64,000 bases of DNA from Arcicella sp034931005 (GTDB lineage: Bacteria > Bacteroidota > Bacteroidia > Cytophagales > Spirosomataceae), in assembly GCF_034931005.1 (NCBI RefSeq), contig NZ_JAYGIN010000004.1:124001-188000 (forward strand), read 5' to 3'. Under the pieces are notes generated by a model that saw nothing but the letters and a program-made list of their open reading frames with translations, was not told the origin of the DNA and did not search any database. Shown here piece by piece: positions 42,118 to 50,570 of the stretch (position 1 is the stretch's first letter; each line of letters opens with the position of its first letter). The translations under genes and the position numbers were made by a program.

Positions 42118-42948
42118 CTATTTCAAATCAGCAATATTAGCAAAATCCATATCGGTAAAGTCAAGGTTTTCGCCTGCCATTGCCCAAATAAACGAGTAAT
42201 TGGTTGTTCCAGCTCCTGAGTGGATTGACCAAGGTGGCGACAAAATCGCTTGATGATTAGCTACTACCAAGTGACGAGTTTCCTGTGGTTGTCCCATTAA
42301 ATGAAAAACACGGTGTGCTGCATCAAGGTCAAAATACAAATATGCTTCCATACGACGGTCATGTACGTGTGCAGGCATAGTATTCCAAATACTTCCCGAT
42401 TTCAGAACGGTCAAACCCATCACTACCTGACAGCTCTGGATTCCGTCACGGTGAATATATTTATAAATAGTACGTTCGTTAGCTGTTTCTGCACTGCCCA
42501 ATGATACTGGCGATGCTTCTTCTTTGCTCATTTTACGAGTTGGATACGTTTGGTGAGCAGGAGCAGACAATAAGAAATATTGAGCAGGAGCATCAGCAGA
42601 ATTACTTTTAAAAGTAACTGATTTTGAGCCTTTTCCGATATAAAGAGCATCTAATTTTGACAAAGAATATGTTTCACCATCAACAGTAATTTCACCGTCT
42701 CCGCCTACGTTAATAATACCAATTTCACGACGTTCTAAGAAATAGTCCGCTTTTAGATTGTCATCAGTCTGCAAATCTAAAGCAGAATAAACAGGCATAG
42801 CACCGCCCAAGATTACACGGTCATAATGCGTGTAGTACATGGCAATTTCGTTGTTACGAAATATAGATTCAATCAAAAAGTTTTCACGAAGTTCTTGGGT
42901 ATTGAAACCTTGAGCTTCTCTTTGGCTTATGGCTTGATAAATTTGCAT
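42118..42948 (-). CDS. kduI: 5-dehydro-4-deoxy-D-glucuronate isomerase
   Basis: 276 residues, full length. Zinc ligands His194, His196, Glu201 and His243 (MPAHVHDRRMEAYLYF and PPWSIHSGAGT) are exactly two positions lower than His196/His198/Glu203/His245 in E. coli KduI. The enzyme isomerises 5-keto-4-deoxyuronate to 3-deoxy-D-glycero-2,5-hexodiulosonate in the cytoplasm. The partner reductase KduD is not in view. It supports a role of this block in pectin or uronate catabolism. Confidence 0.97.
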   Translation of the reverse strand: MQIYQAISQREAQGFNTQELRENFLIESIFRNNEIAMYYTHYDRVILGGAMPVYSALDLQTDDNLKADYFLERREIGIINVGGDGEITVDGETYSLSKLDALYIGKGSKSVTFKSNSADAPAQYFLLSAPAHQTYPTRKMSKEEASPVSLGSAETANERTIYKYIHRDGIQSCQVVMGLTVLKSGSIWNTMPAHVHDRRMEAYLYFDLDAAHRVFHLMGQPQETRHLVVANHQAILSPPWSIHSGAGTTNYSFIWAMAGENLDFTDMDFANIADLK

Positions 42949-43093
42949 AATATTATGTTAGAATTTTATAAAAAGAATTGAGAAATTTCCCTCAAAATAA
43001 TATTTTAGTTGTGCTATTAAAAGCAAAAGTATATCTTTTTATACTGAATCTATCATGCTGATATTTATCAATATTTATAGTATTGACATGAAA

Positions 43094-43135
43094 AAAGCCT
43101 AATAAACAAGCTTTTGAACTTGATTATTAGGCTTT
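43094..43135. terminator. Terminator downstream of the Asn/Arg/Tyr-rich protein gene
   Basis: AAAGCCTAATAA (43094-43105) and TTATTAGGCTTT (43124-43135), with inner CAAG/CTTG pairing. Confidence 0.85.
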
Positions 43136-43153
43136 CAATATTATTTATATTGG

Positions 43154-43702
43154 CTACCAACGTCTATTATCATGACGATGCCCTCTGCCTCCTTTTCTGT
43201 TATTATAGCCATAACCATTCCCCCGATTCTGATAAATATTTCGCACATCATAAGGATTGCGTGGGTCTAATGGATAATAACGATTCGCCCATGCCTGACG
43301 GTTGGGGCAATAATCATAAGCATTGGCATTATAACGATAATCATTGTCATTCCAACGTCCATTACGATTGCGGTCATAAACAGGGCGTGGGTCAAAGGGA
43401 TTTCGGGGGTCATAGTTTTGACTGCGTGTATCAAAAGGATTACGATTATCGAAAGGGTAATTTTCGTATTGATTTCCTTGGCGACGACCATATAAATCAT
43501 CATCATTTCCATAATAACCACCATTATTAGGGTTATTATTATATCCCCCATTTTGTTGTGGATAATCATTCCCTCTTTGTTGAGGATATTCTTCCCGACG
43601 ATTATTGCCTTGAAAATTATCATTCCCATTGAGCGTTTGAGCATTCAAAGCAGTAGTTAATCCTAATAAAGCAATTAACGCACTCATTATTTTAGTTTTC
43701 AT
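43154..43702 (-). CDS. Secreted Asn/Arg/Tyr-rich low-complexity protein
   Basis: 182 residues. Signal peptide 1-22 (GLTTALNAQ). The mature part is dominated by Asn, Arg, Tyr, Asp, Gly and Pro with degenerate repeats of the type DPRNPFDPRPVYD, NNNPNNGGYYG and NRNPFDTRSQNYD, and one Cys (YCPNRQAW). It is predicted to be disordered and basic at the C-terminus (RKGGRGHRHDNRRW). No enzymatic motif. A sticky surface, matrix or polymer-binding protein is an inference. Overlapping frames 43114-43530(+) and 43267-43644(-) are open only because of this composition. Confidence 0.7.
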   Translation of the reverse strand: MKTKIMSALIALLGLTTALNAQTLNGNDNFQGNNRREEYPQQRGNDYPQQNGGYNNNPNNGGYYGNDDDLYGRRQGNQYENYPFDNRNPFDTRSQNYDPRNPFDPRPVYDRNRNGRWNDNDYRYNANAYDYCPNRQAWANRYYPLDPRNPYDVRNIYQNRGNGYGYNNRKGGRGHRHDNRRW

Positions 43703-43813
43703 GGTTGTACGATTTTAAATTGATTGGAAATGATTTTTGTTATCAATAGGTTAAAGTGTCTTGCCGTTAGTGCTTGTACTAATGCCCAACCCCTAAATCC
43801 TAACACCTACTTT

Positions 43814-44422
43814 CTATTTCTTCCCAAAACTGAAAGAAACATAGGCTTGTAAACCCGTGTTTTTCATTTGGAAATAATCTGAGAAATTAGAATTACTCCC
43901 TAAAGAAAAATCCTTATTAACATTGGTCATTCCTAAATAATAACGTCCACCAAGTGATACATTATCAGAAACTTTATATTCAACTCCTGCTACTGCACCT
44001 GCATCAATATCATTAAACAACCCTTTGTAAGAAACTGAAAATAAATCACTTACCACACCTACACGAGAATTAACCATATAGCTAATTTGTGGACCAACTT
44101 GTAATTCCAATCCTTCTGCAACTGGGAAGGTCACTAATAAAGGAACTGATAAATAATGAATGCCGACATTACCTACTCCTGCCACTTTAAAGCCCTGCAT
44201 TGAATACAAAACCTCTGGTTGAAAACCAATTTTATCATTAAATTTCAAGTCTTTGATAGCAATACCTGCGTGAAAAGTTTCTTTTGGCGTAAAAATATTA
44301 GCTGGTTCTGGCGAAACCATTACATCTGAATGCGTATATCCTGCTTTGAAAGCAACACTTTGAGCGTTGGTTTTAGCGAAAGTAAAAACTGAAAGGGCGA
44401 TGGCTGCAATTAACTTTTTCAT
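43814..44422 (-). CDS. Outer-membrane beta-barrel (porin family) protein
   Basis: 202 residues. Signal peptide 1-20 (TNAQ), then alternating amphipathic beta strands ending in LQAYVSFSFGKK with a terminal aromatic motif. The GFQPEVLYSMQGFKV and VGPQISYMVNSRVGVV strands fit the 8-stranded OmpA-like/OMP_b-brl_2 family. It sits in the outer membrane; cargo or ligand unknown. A word-like CCTAAATCCTAACACCTA repeat lies just past its stop. Confidence 0.85.
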   Translation of the reverse strand: MKKLIAAIALSVFTFAKTNAQSVAFKAGYTHSDVMVSPEPANIFTPKETFHAGIAIKDLKFNDKIGFQPEVLYSMQGFKVAGVGNVGIHYLSVPLLVTFPVAEGLELQVGPQISYMVNSRVGVVSDLFSVSYKGLFNDIDAGAVAGVEYKVSDNVSLGGRYYLGMTNVNKDFSLGSNSNFSDYFQMKNTGLQAYVSFSFGKK

Positions 44423-44574
44423 GACTTCTATGCGTTTACGTTTGGTTTAAATCTGTAAATTTGAATTTATAACGCAGGAAGTCGTCGGAGGTAAGTTAAT
44501 GAAACGTTAATGCTTGTTAAGGAAATGTTAATAGGTCAAAATATAGCAATTTGGAGCGTTTTGAATATAAAAAA

Positions 44575-44599
44575 GGTTTCCTTGAATAACAAGAAAACC
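44575..44599. terminator. Hairpin downstream of the small membrane protein gene
   Basis: GGTTTCCTTG (44575-44584) and CAAGAAAACC (44590-44599) pair with one mismatch. Confidence 0.5.
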
Positions 44600-44627
44600 C
44601 TTTCATAATGCTCTGATTTACTGACAA

Positions 44628-45011
44628 TTAATCTTCTTTATTCCCTTGATTTTTCTTATCTACATTCATTTGATAAAAATATGAACCTAAGAGTCCTAAA
44701 CCTCCAAAAATAAAAATCATAGAAAAATGAGCAACTTCACTATTAATCTGTGTTAATTCCTCTAATAAAGACCCCATTAGCAAACCTATGCCCAAACCAA
44801 TCAATATAAAGCCTAAACCTAAGAATTTACTTGGTTCAATTTCTCTTGAAACTCTTTGTGGTCGAGTCATTGGATTGATTCCTTTGGCAATCATTGCCAT
44901 TCTTTCGTCATTTTCGTATTTACGTGAGAAGACAATCATCGTAAAAAAGCCCAAAATACCTGTAATTGGGATTAACATTCCCACAATCGGTACTAAATTT
45001 CCATCTATCAT
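44628..45011 (-). CDS. Small three-helix membrane protein (DUF6249-like)
   Basis: 127 residues with three hydrophobic segments (about 5-27, 62-82, 93-112) and a conserved-looking cytoplasmic loop SRKYENDERMAMIAKGINPM between the first two. This loop is typical of small Bacteroidota membrane proteins filed under DUF6249; the number is from memory. Function unknown. No partner gene is adjacent. Confidence 0.6.
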   Translation of the reverse strand: MIDGNLVPIVGMLIPITGILGFFTMIVFSRKYENDERMAMIAKGINPMTRPQRVSREIEPSKFLGLGFILIGLGIGLLMGSLLEELTQINSEVAHFSMIFIFGGLGLLGSYFYQMNVDKKNQGNKED

Positions 45012-45150
45012 AGTCGTAATATTTTATAATTGTTAATAAATTGATTTCTGGTGATATGATGTAAGTTGTTTTAGAAAGGTTACAGAGAAAGAGAAAAAAT
45101 ATAATTTATCTGAACTATGATTTGTTGGATTAAGAGATTAAAGGATGGTG

Positions 45151-45205
45151 TTTTCCACCAATAACTTGTGCGTCAGCAACGCTTAAAGTAAAAATATACC
45201 ATCTG
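45151..45205 (+). repeat. 55-bp direct repeat, copy 1 (borders aspS fragment)
   Basis: TTTTCCACCAATAACTTGTG and the following 35 bases are 52/55 identical to 46193-46247. Offset is exactly 1042 bases. The aspS fragment begins at the end of this copy. Confidence 0.85.
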
Positions 45206-45405
45206 CTCGTAAATACGGAGCTCCACCACACGGAGGTTTGGCATTCGGTTTCGACCGTCTTTGTTCATTATTCGGTGGTTCAGATTCAATCCGTGACTTC
45301 ATCGCCTTCCCGAAAAACAACTCAGGACGTGACGTAATGATTGATTCACCATCAACCATTGATGACAAGCAATTAAATGAATTGAAAATCAGAACGGTAG
45401 TGTAA
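45205..45405 (+). pseudogene. aspS: C-terminal fragment of aspartyl-tRNA synthetase
   Basis: The frame reads ARKYGAPPHGGLAFGFDRLC then SLFGGSDSIRDFIAFPKNNS and GRDVMIDSPSTIDDKQLNEL before KIRTVV and stop. It contains class II motif 3 of AspS (GGLAFGFDRL) and the C-terminal extension. Only the final 66 codons are present, and no start or upstream AspS sequence exists. The stop TAA is supplied by the GTAACACAG palindromic repeat that follows. A functional aspS must lie elsewhere. Confidence 0.9.
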
Positions 45406-45532
45406 CACAGACTTCAGTCTGTAAGTGTGATAAATAGCACGCAGATAACGCAGATACTTCGTAACGCCGATTTTTACAGATTTTTATCTGCGAAAATCAG
45501 TGTTTGAAAATCAGCGTTATCAGCGTGCTATT
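45402..45532. repeat. GTAACACAGACT half element and AATAGCACGCAGATAACGC inverted repeat
   Basis: GTAACACAGACTTCAGTCTG (45402-45421) is a third member of the family at 36004 and 36824. It is followed by arms AATAGCACGCAGATAACGCA at 45433 and the complement ending 45532 (20/22 matches), a family whose half-copy also appears after recN (49597-49640). Confidence 0.8.
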
Positions 45533-45736
45533 CTTTTTTGCATTATTTACAAAGATTGGATAACTTGTTTGAAAAGGGCGACTAAGCAAGCATGAAACGA
45601 ATGAGTGAGACGCTCAATATGATTTTAGGTCGTAGGAACGCTTCGCTAAACCTATGACCAGAAGAGATAAAAAAATGCGAATTATCTTTATTTCAAAAAA
45701 GGCTACCTGCGGGGTAATAAAATTATTAATTAAAAT
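45533..45736. other. Gene-free stretch upstream of the Imm44-like ORF
   Basis: It contains an imperfect hairpin GGTCGTAGG...CCTATGACC (about 45631-45661) and a short TACC-TGCG-GGTA hairpin near 45704-45718. No gene seen. Confidence 0.45.
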
Positions 45737-46171
45737 ATGAAAATTTATTTTGGATTAAAACATGATTGGAATGTTACAGCGATAATTCCAATATTTAAAA
45801 AATTAGATGAGGATATTTTTACAACATTATTTTTTGAAAACAGACAATATGGAAATGCAATTAATGAAGTTGCTTTTGGGATAAATGTGTTAGAATATGA
45901 TTCTTATGATAACATAATTCCAAATACAGAAAAAATGATTTATAGAGCTAAAAGTAAGTCTATTAATTTCCAAATTTTTCTTAATTATGAAAAGTTTGTT
46001 AAAGGTGATAATCAGTCGAATATTGAACAATTAATAGAGGGGTTTCAAGGATGCTTTTCAATTCTTTTAAAACGAAGTATTAAAGATTTTGATGCTAAGT
46101 TATTCCAAAAATATTTTTTTCTTTTTTTAGTATCAAGGGAGTTTATTGATTCGGAAGCAATATCATGGTAA
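45737..46171 (+). CDS. Hypothetical protein, possibly Imm44-like immunity protein
   Basis: 144 residues, cytosolic, without signal. The pattern of a long alpha/beta domain ending in INFQIFLNYEKFVKGDNQSN, then IEQLIEGFQGCFSILLKRSI and KDFDAKLFQKYF recalls the Imm44 family of polymorphic-toxin immunity proteins; the match is by memory only. No cognate toxin is adjacent. It lies inside a 1.1-kb island flanked by the 55-bp direct repeats, with AT content above the neighbours. An orphan immunity gene gained by recombination would fit. Confidence 0.5.
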   Translation: MKIYFGLKHDWNVTAIIPIFKKLDEDIFTTLFFENRQYGNAINEVAFGINVLEYDSYDNIIPNTEKMIYRAKSKSINFQIFLNYEKFVKGDNQSNIEQLIEGFQGCFSILLKRSIKDFDAKLFQKYFFLFLVSREFIDSEAISW

Positions 46172-46192
46172 AACTAATCCGCCATTATTGGT

Positions 46193-46247
46193 TTTTCCAC
46201 CAACAACTTATGCGACAGCAACGCTTAAAGTAAAAATATACCATCTG
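46193..46247 (+). repeat. 55-bp direct repeat, copy 2
   Basis: Second copy of 45151-45205 (52/55). It is followed by GTCGTAGCG-TCC-GCTACGAAC, another GTAG-containing hairpin (46253-46273). Confidence 0.85.
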
Positions 46248-46414
46248 TTACTGGTCGTAGCGTCCGCTACGAACTAAAATGTACAGAGCGTCTCGCTCAC
46301 AATCTACTCATCGGTAAAGCCCCTCTTTGCTTTATTCAGAAACTTTCAATAACTTCATTTCCCACGAAGTATTCACTCAATCGTTCAATCTCTCATTCAC
46401 TCAATGTATAAAAC

Positions 46415-47221
46415 ATGGAAACGCTAAAATTAGATATTCAGAATCATATTGCCCACGTAACGCTCAATCGTCCTGATAAAATGAATGCCCTCAATCAAAC
46501 TGCTTGGGATGAAATCACGGAGGTTTTTGGATATCTTGATGAAAATGCAGAAGTCAGAGTAATTGTTTTGGAAGGCGGAGAAAGTAAAAACTTCTGTGCA
46601 GGAATTGATTTGAGTTTATTGATGTCTGTTTCGCAAAATCATACCAAATGCGAAGGACGAAAAAGAGAAAAACTTCGTAAAGATGTCTTGAAATTACAAG
46701 CCCCCATTAACGCCATTGAAAACTGCTCAAAACCCGTTTTAGCTGCCATTCACGGTGGTTGTATTGGAGGAGGAATTGATTTGGTTTGCGGTTGCGATAT
46801 GCGTTATTGTACCGACGATGCCTATTTTACCATCAAAGAAATTGACATGGGCATGGTGGCAGATTTAGGTACTTTACAAAGACTCCCCAAACTAATTGGC
46901 GACGGTTCCGTGCGTGAAATGGCGTACACAGGGCGTAACGTAGGCGGACAAGAAGCCGAGAAAATTGGCATCGTCAATCGTTCGTATTCAGATAAAGTTA
47001 CGATGATGGCGGAAGTCATGAAAATTGCCGAAATGATTGCTCAAAAATCACCATTATCCATCCGAGGAACGAAGCATATTTTGCTCCATACCCGTGACCA
47101 TTCCGTTGCTGACGGACTCAATTACATGGCAACTTGGAACGCCGCCATGTTACTTTCAGCTGATTTACAAGAAGCTTTTGAGGCCAAAATGGGGAGGAGA
47201 GAAGGGAAGTTTGAGGGGTGA
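46415..47221 (+). CDS. Enoyl-CoA hydratase/isomerase family (dienoyl-CoA isomerase-like)
   Basis: 268 residues of the crotonase fold. Oxyanion-hole signals are SKNFCAGIDLSLL and AIHGGCIGGGIDLVCGCDMR. The segment FTIKEIDMGMVADLGTLQRL has the acidic residues in the pattern of delta3,5-delta2,4-dienoyl-CoA isomerase (ECH1) rather than plain hydratase. It acts on acyl-CoA in the cytoplasm during beta-oxidation of unsaturated fatty acids. No other fatty-acid gene is adjacent, so the exact substrate is uncertain. Confidence 0.88.
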   Translation: METLKLDIQNHIAHVTLNRPDKMNALNQTAWDEITEVFGYLDENAEVRVIVLEGGESKNFCAGIDLSLLMSVSQNHTKCEGRKREKLRKDVLKLQAPINAIENCSKPVLAAIHGGCIGGGIDLVCGCDMRYCTDDAYFTIKEIDMGMVADLGTLQRLPKLIGDGSVREMAYTGRNVGGQEAEKIGIVNRSYSDKVTMMAEVMKIAEMIAQKSPLSIRGTKHILLHTRDHSVADGLNYMATWNAAMLLSADLQEAFEAKMGRREGKFEG

Positions 47222-47382
47222 TGTTAAAATGTTACTGATTAGTTATGAATATCAATCACAGCAAACGCTTATATTTGTAATCATTAAAAAGGGAATTGTT
47301 TGGTAAGAATTGTAGTAATAATTCTTACAATAATTTTTTAATTGAGGTAAAAAATAAAAGGTTCAATTAAATCAAAAATAGT

Positions 47383-47610
47383 ATGACAACTATCGAATTA
47401 AAATCAGACCTTCATTTACTGATTGACCGAATTTCAGATAATAGTGTTTTAGAAGCTTATCACACACTCCTAAAACGAGAAGTAAAAGAGGTTGGCGATT
47501 TTTGGGATGAATTATCAAATGCTCAAAAGGAAGATATTAAAGCAGGAATTGACGATTTGAAAGCAGGACGAAAAAAGCCGTTGGCAGAAGTAATGAATAA
47601 ATATTTATGA
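47383..47610 (+). CDS. Antitoxin of RelE/ParE-type pair
   Basis: 75 residues with predominant helices and the addiction-module signature FWDELSNAQKEDIKAGIDDL then KAGRKKPLAEVMNKYL at the C-terminus, the part that binds toxin. It starts 162 bases after the crotonase and overlaps the toxin start by four bases (ATGA), implying translational coupling. It should neutralise the downstream protein and may repress the operon; no DNA-binding domain is obvious. Confidence 0.82.
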   Translation: MTTIELKSDLHLLIDRISDNSVLEAYHTLLKREVKEVGDFWDELSNAQKEDIKAGIDDLKAGRKKPLAEVMNKYL

Positions 47611-47903
47611 AAGTATATCAAGTATTTATCTCTGAACGTGCTGAACGAAACTTAGAACACATTCTTCAATATCTTGAAGAAGAATGGTCAATAAAAGTAA
47701 AAAAGGAGTTTTTAGAAGAATTGAATACTAATTTTGATAGAATCAGTGTGATGCCTTTTTTATTTCCGAAATCTGATAAATTTGAAAATTTACATAAAGG
47801 TCTTATTACTAAACACGCTCATATTTTTTATCAGGTCTTTGAAGATTACATAGATATTGTAACGATTCAAGATACTCGCCAAAACCCTGACTTTTTGAAA
47901 TAA
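47607..47903 (+). CDS. RelE/ParE superfamily toxin
   Basis: 98 residues with VFISERAERNLEHILQYLEE, then MPFLFPKSDKFENLHKGLIT, then HIFYQVFEDYIDIVTIQDTR, the ParE/RelE layout in which the terminal IxDTRxNP motif is typical of ParE-like gyrase inhibitors. Its stop is a single base before the recN start, so toxin-antitoxin and recN can be one transcript with coupled translation. Confidence 0.85.
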   Translation: MKVYQVFISERAERNLEHILQYLEEEWSIKVKKEFLEELNTNFDRISVMPFLFPKSDKFENLHKGLITKHAHIFYQVFEDYIDIVTIQDTRQNPDFLK

Positions 47904-47904
47904 A

Positions 47905-49593
47905 ATGTTACAAAATCTAATCATAAAAAATTACGCTCTTATTGAGCATCTCGACTTTGCCCCCGACCGTTCTCTGAATATCATTACGGGTGAAACAGGT
48001 GCAGGAAAGTCAATTATGTTAGGAGCAATCGGGTTGTTATTGGGTAATCGTGCTGATACCAAAACGCTTTATAATCCATCCGAAAAGTGTGTGATAGAGG
48101 GAGAGTTTAATATTTCTGGATACATTATCAAGAATATTTTTGAGGAGGAAGAACTGGATTACGAAGAACATTGTATCATTCGTCGAGAGATTTCTCCACA
48201 AGGAAAAACTCGTGCTTTTATCAATGATACGCCCGTAAATTTGGAGACACTCCGTAAAATTACATCTCAATTGATGGATGTCCATTCTCAGCATGACAAT
48301 CTGCTGTTGGGTGCAAATGATTATCAACTTCAAATTGTAGATACTTTTGCTCAGAATAATGAACTTTTAGATAAATATAAGGCTGATTATCAGGCGTATA
48401 ATAAAGCTAATCGAGCGTATGAGCAATTATTGAATGAAGCTAAAGACAGTAAAAAAGAGTTTGATTATAATGCCTTTTTGTTGGAAGAACTCCAAAAAGC
48501 AAAACTCAAAGGCGATGAATTGGAGGTTTTAGAACAAGAACTGAATAAACTCGAAAATGCCGAAGAAGTAAAATCTAAACTCTTAATGGCAACCGAATAT
48601 TTGAACGCTCCCGAGCAATCAATAATTTCATTATTGACCAGTTCTGTTGCCAATATGAACGGTATTAGTGGTTATGGCGAACAATATGCACAATTGAGAA
48701 GTCGCTTACAAAGCTGTTTGATTGAGTTGAAAGACGTTGCGGTAGAATTGGAAACGGAGGCGGAAGAAGTAGAATTGGATAATGAAAAAATCTCATCAAT
48801 TCAGCAACGTCTTGATTTGTTGTATAATTTACTACAAAAACATCAAGTTAAAACCGACCTTGAATTAATTGCGATTCAAAATGATTTAGAGAAAAAAGTT
48901 AGTAAGGTTTTAAATATTGATGAAGCTTTAGAAAAAGCCAAAACAAACGTTGAGAAAACTGAAAAAACTATGCTCAAGTCGGGCGAAGGATTATCTAAAT
49001 CCAGAGTTTCAGTTTTGCCAATTATCGAAAAGCAAATTTCAGATTTATTGAAGGACTTGGGAATGCCAAATGCCAGTTTGAAAATTGAAAATGAACTTAT
49101 AAAACCGACACCAAACGGGTTAAATATCATCAATTTACTATTTTCGGCTAACAAAGGTATCAAGCCACAACCGATTAAAAATGTTGCTTCTGGCGGTGAA
49201 TTTAGTCGTTTGATGTTGGCAATAAAGTATATTTTAGCCAATAAACGAGCTTTGCCAACCATTATTTTTGATGAAATTGACACGGGTATTTCGGGTGAAG
49301 TTTCGATAAAAGTAGGGAATATGATGCGTGAAATGTCTCGTAGTCACCAAATAATTGCCATTACGCACTTGCACCAAATTGCGGCTCAAGGTTCAGCACA
49401 TTATTTTGTTTATAAAGATAATTCTTCGGCAAGGACTGTTTCTCGGATTAGAAAACTGACCAATGAAGAGCGAGTAATGGAAATTGCCCAAATGATTGGT
49501 GGGCAAAATCCATCTAAAGCCATTGTTGATAATGCCCGTGAGATTTTGAGTAAACATTTGGTAGAATTGACAAATTATAAACTGGATTTGTAG
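47905..49593 (+). CDS. recN: DNA repair ATPase RecN
   Basis: 562 residues. Walker A GETGAGKS at 29-36, coiled-coil arms at about 150-360, the signature ASGGEFSRLMLAIKYIL and Walker B IIFDEIDTGISGEVS near 430-460. An SMC-like protein that tethers broken ends during recombinational repair. It begins one base after the RelE/ParE stop, an unusual coupling. A CACGCAGATAACACAGAT word repeat follows the stop. Confidence 0.96.
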   Translation: MLQNLIIKNYALIEHLDFAPDRSLNIITGETGAGKSIMLGAIGLLLGNRADTKTLYNPSEKCVIEGEFNISGYIIKNIFEEEELDYEEHCIIRREISPQGKTRAFINDTPVNLETLRKITSQLMDVHSQHDNLLLGANDYQLQIVDTFAQNNELLDKYKADYQAYNKANRAYEQLLNEAKDSKKEFDYNAFLLEELQKAKLKGDELEVLEQELNKLENAEEVKSKLLMATEYLNAPEQSIISLLTSSVANMNGISGYGEQYAQLRSRLQSCLIELKDVAVELETEAEEVELDNEKISSIQQRLDLLYNLLQKHQVKTDLELIAIQNDLEKKVSKVLNIDEALEKAKTNVEKTEKTMLKSGEGLSKSRVSVLPIIEKQISDLLKDLGMPNASLKIENELIKPTPNGLNIINLLFSANKGIKPQPIKNVASGGEFSRLMLAIKYILANKRALPTIIFDEIDTGISGEVSIKVGNMMREMSRSHQIIAITHLHQIAAQGSAHYFVYKDNSSARTVSRIRKLTNEERVMEIAQMIGGQNPSKAIVDNAREILSKHLVELTNYKLDL

Positions 49594-49689
49594 TTTGTCA
49601 CGCAGATAACACAGATGCAAGCAACACAGATTTAAAAGGATTTTTATATGTTTGATGAAGCAAATTCATCTCAGCAAACAGGTACAATT

Positions 49690-50085
49690 ATGAGAAAAAT
49701 ATTTTTAGCAATTTCAATAATTACAACATTGGCGGCTTGTCAAAAAAATGGAGAGGATAAACAAAAGGTAATGATTGATGAAGTGATGGCGATTCATGAT
49801 GAAGTAATGCCCAAAATGGATGACATTATGACTTTGAAAAGTAGTTTAGATTCTGCCATTAAAGTTTCTCCTGATTCTGCAAAAGCCAAACAATTATATT
49901 CAGCTTTGGATTCGGCTGATAATCAAATGATGGACTGGATGCAAGCGTATAATCCCGACCAAGTAAAAGGAAAATCTGAAGAAGAAGTCACTAAATATTA
50001 CGCTGATGAAAAAGCTAAAATTTCAAGTGTAAAAGAATTGACCAATAAAAGCATTGAGGAGGCAAAGGGATTTTTAGGGAAATAA
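49690..50085 (+). CDS. Small lipoprotein of unknown function
   Basis: 131 residues from the ATG at 49690, which gives a lipoprotein signal peptide (MRKIFLAISIITTLAAC, lipobox Cys17). An upstream ATG at 49648 would bury it. The mature part is a charged helical protein with IHDEVMPKMDDIMTLKSSLD and DNQMMDWMQAYNPDQV. I recognise this as a Bacteroidota family of unknown role (viral A-type inclusion-like names are misleading). It is anchored to a membrane leaflet in the periplasm. Confidence 0.75.
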   Translation: MRKIFLAISIITTLAACQKNGEDKQKVMIDEVMAIHDEVMPKMDDIMTLKSSLDSAIKVSPDSAKAKQLYSALDSADNQMMDWMQAYNPDQVKGKSEEEVTKYYADEKAKISSVKELTNKSIEEAKGFLGK

Positions 50086-50121
50086 ACCGATAATTGAATG
50101 CAATTTTTGTAATTTTACACG

Positions 50122-50565
50122 ATGGATGAACCAATCTACTCTTATAAAAAATCGTATGATATTCTTACCTTTGATTTTGAAAGTATAGGCCCAAATGGGA
50201 TTTCAAAGAAACAAATCGTTTATTCCAGTTTAGAGGAAACGGAAGATATTTTTAGCTTATCTCTATTTGAAGTTTTTGAAGATGGACATGATGTGTATTT
50301 TGAAAGTAAAAATAAAGATTTGACAAAGATAATGGCAACCGTATTGCGGACAATGCTTGAGTTTTTTGATAAATATCCGAGCTGTAAAATAGGTTTCACA
50401 GGAAGTGAACCTAAAAGAACGAGACTTTATAGAACGGTTATTTCGAAAATTAAATCCCAAGTGGATTTCCTTAGAATAGAAGCTATTTCACTTAATGGCG
50501 AAATCGTTGATTATGAACCGAACGAAAATTATTTAGCTTACGTTATTTCACTAAAGAATACTTGA
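50122..50565 (+). CDS. DUF6934-like protein
   Basis: 147 residues with ILTFDFESIGPNGISKKQIV at the N-terminus and IMATVLRTMLEFFDKYPSCK ... GFTGSEPKRTRLYRTVISKI in the middle. This is the pattern of a widespread Bacteroidota family I know as DUF6934. Function unknown. A 46-residue basic protein starts five bases downstream. Such fixed short-gene pairs are common around this family and could be toxin-antitoxin-like; that is an inference. Confidence 0.7.
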   Translation: MDEPIYSYKKSYDILTFDFESIGPNGISKKQIVYSSLEETEDIFSLSLFEVFEDGHDVYFESKNKDLTKIMATVLRTMLEFFDKYPSCKIGFTGSEPKRTRLYRTVISKIKSQVDFLRIEAISLNGEIVDYEPNENYLAYVISLKNT

Positions 50566-50570
50566 ATATA

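Noticed and set aside
43114..43644. 138-residue plus-strand and 125-residue minus-strand ORFs
   Set aside because: Out-of-frame readings of the low-complexity secreted protein; His/Asp- or Ile/Met-only composition without start context.
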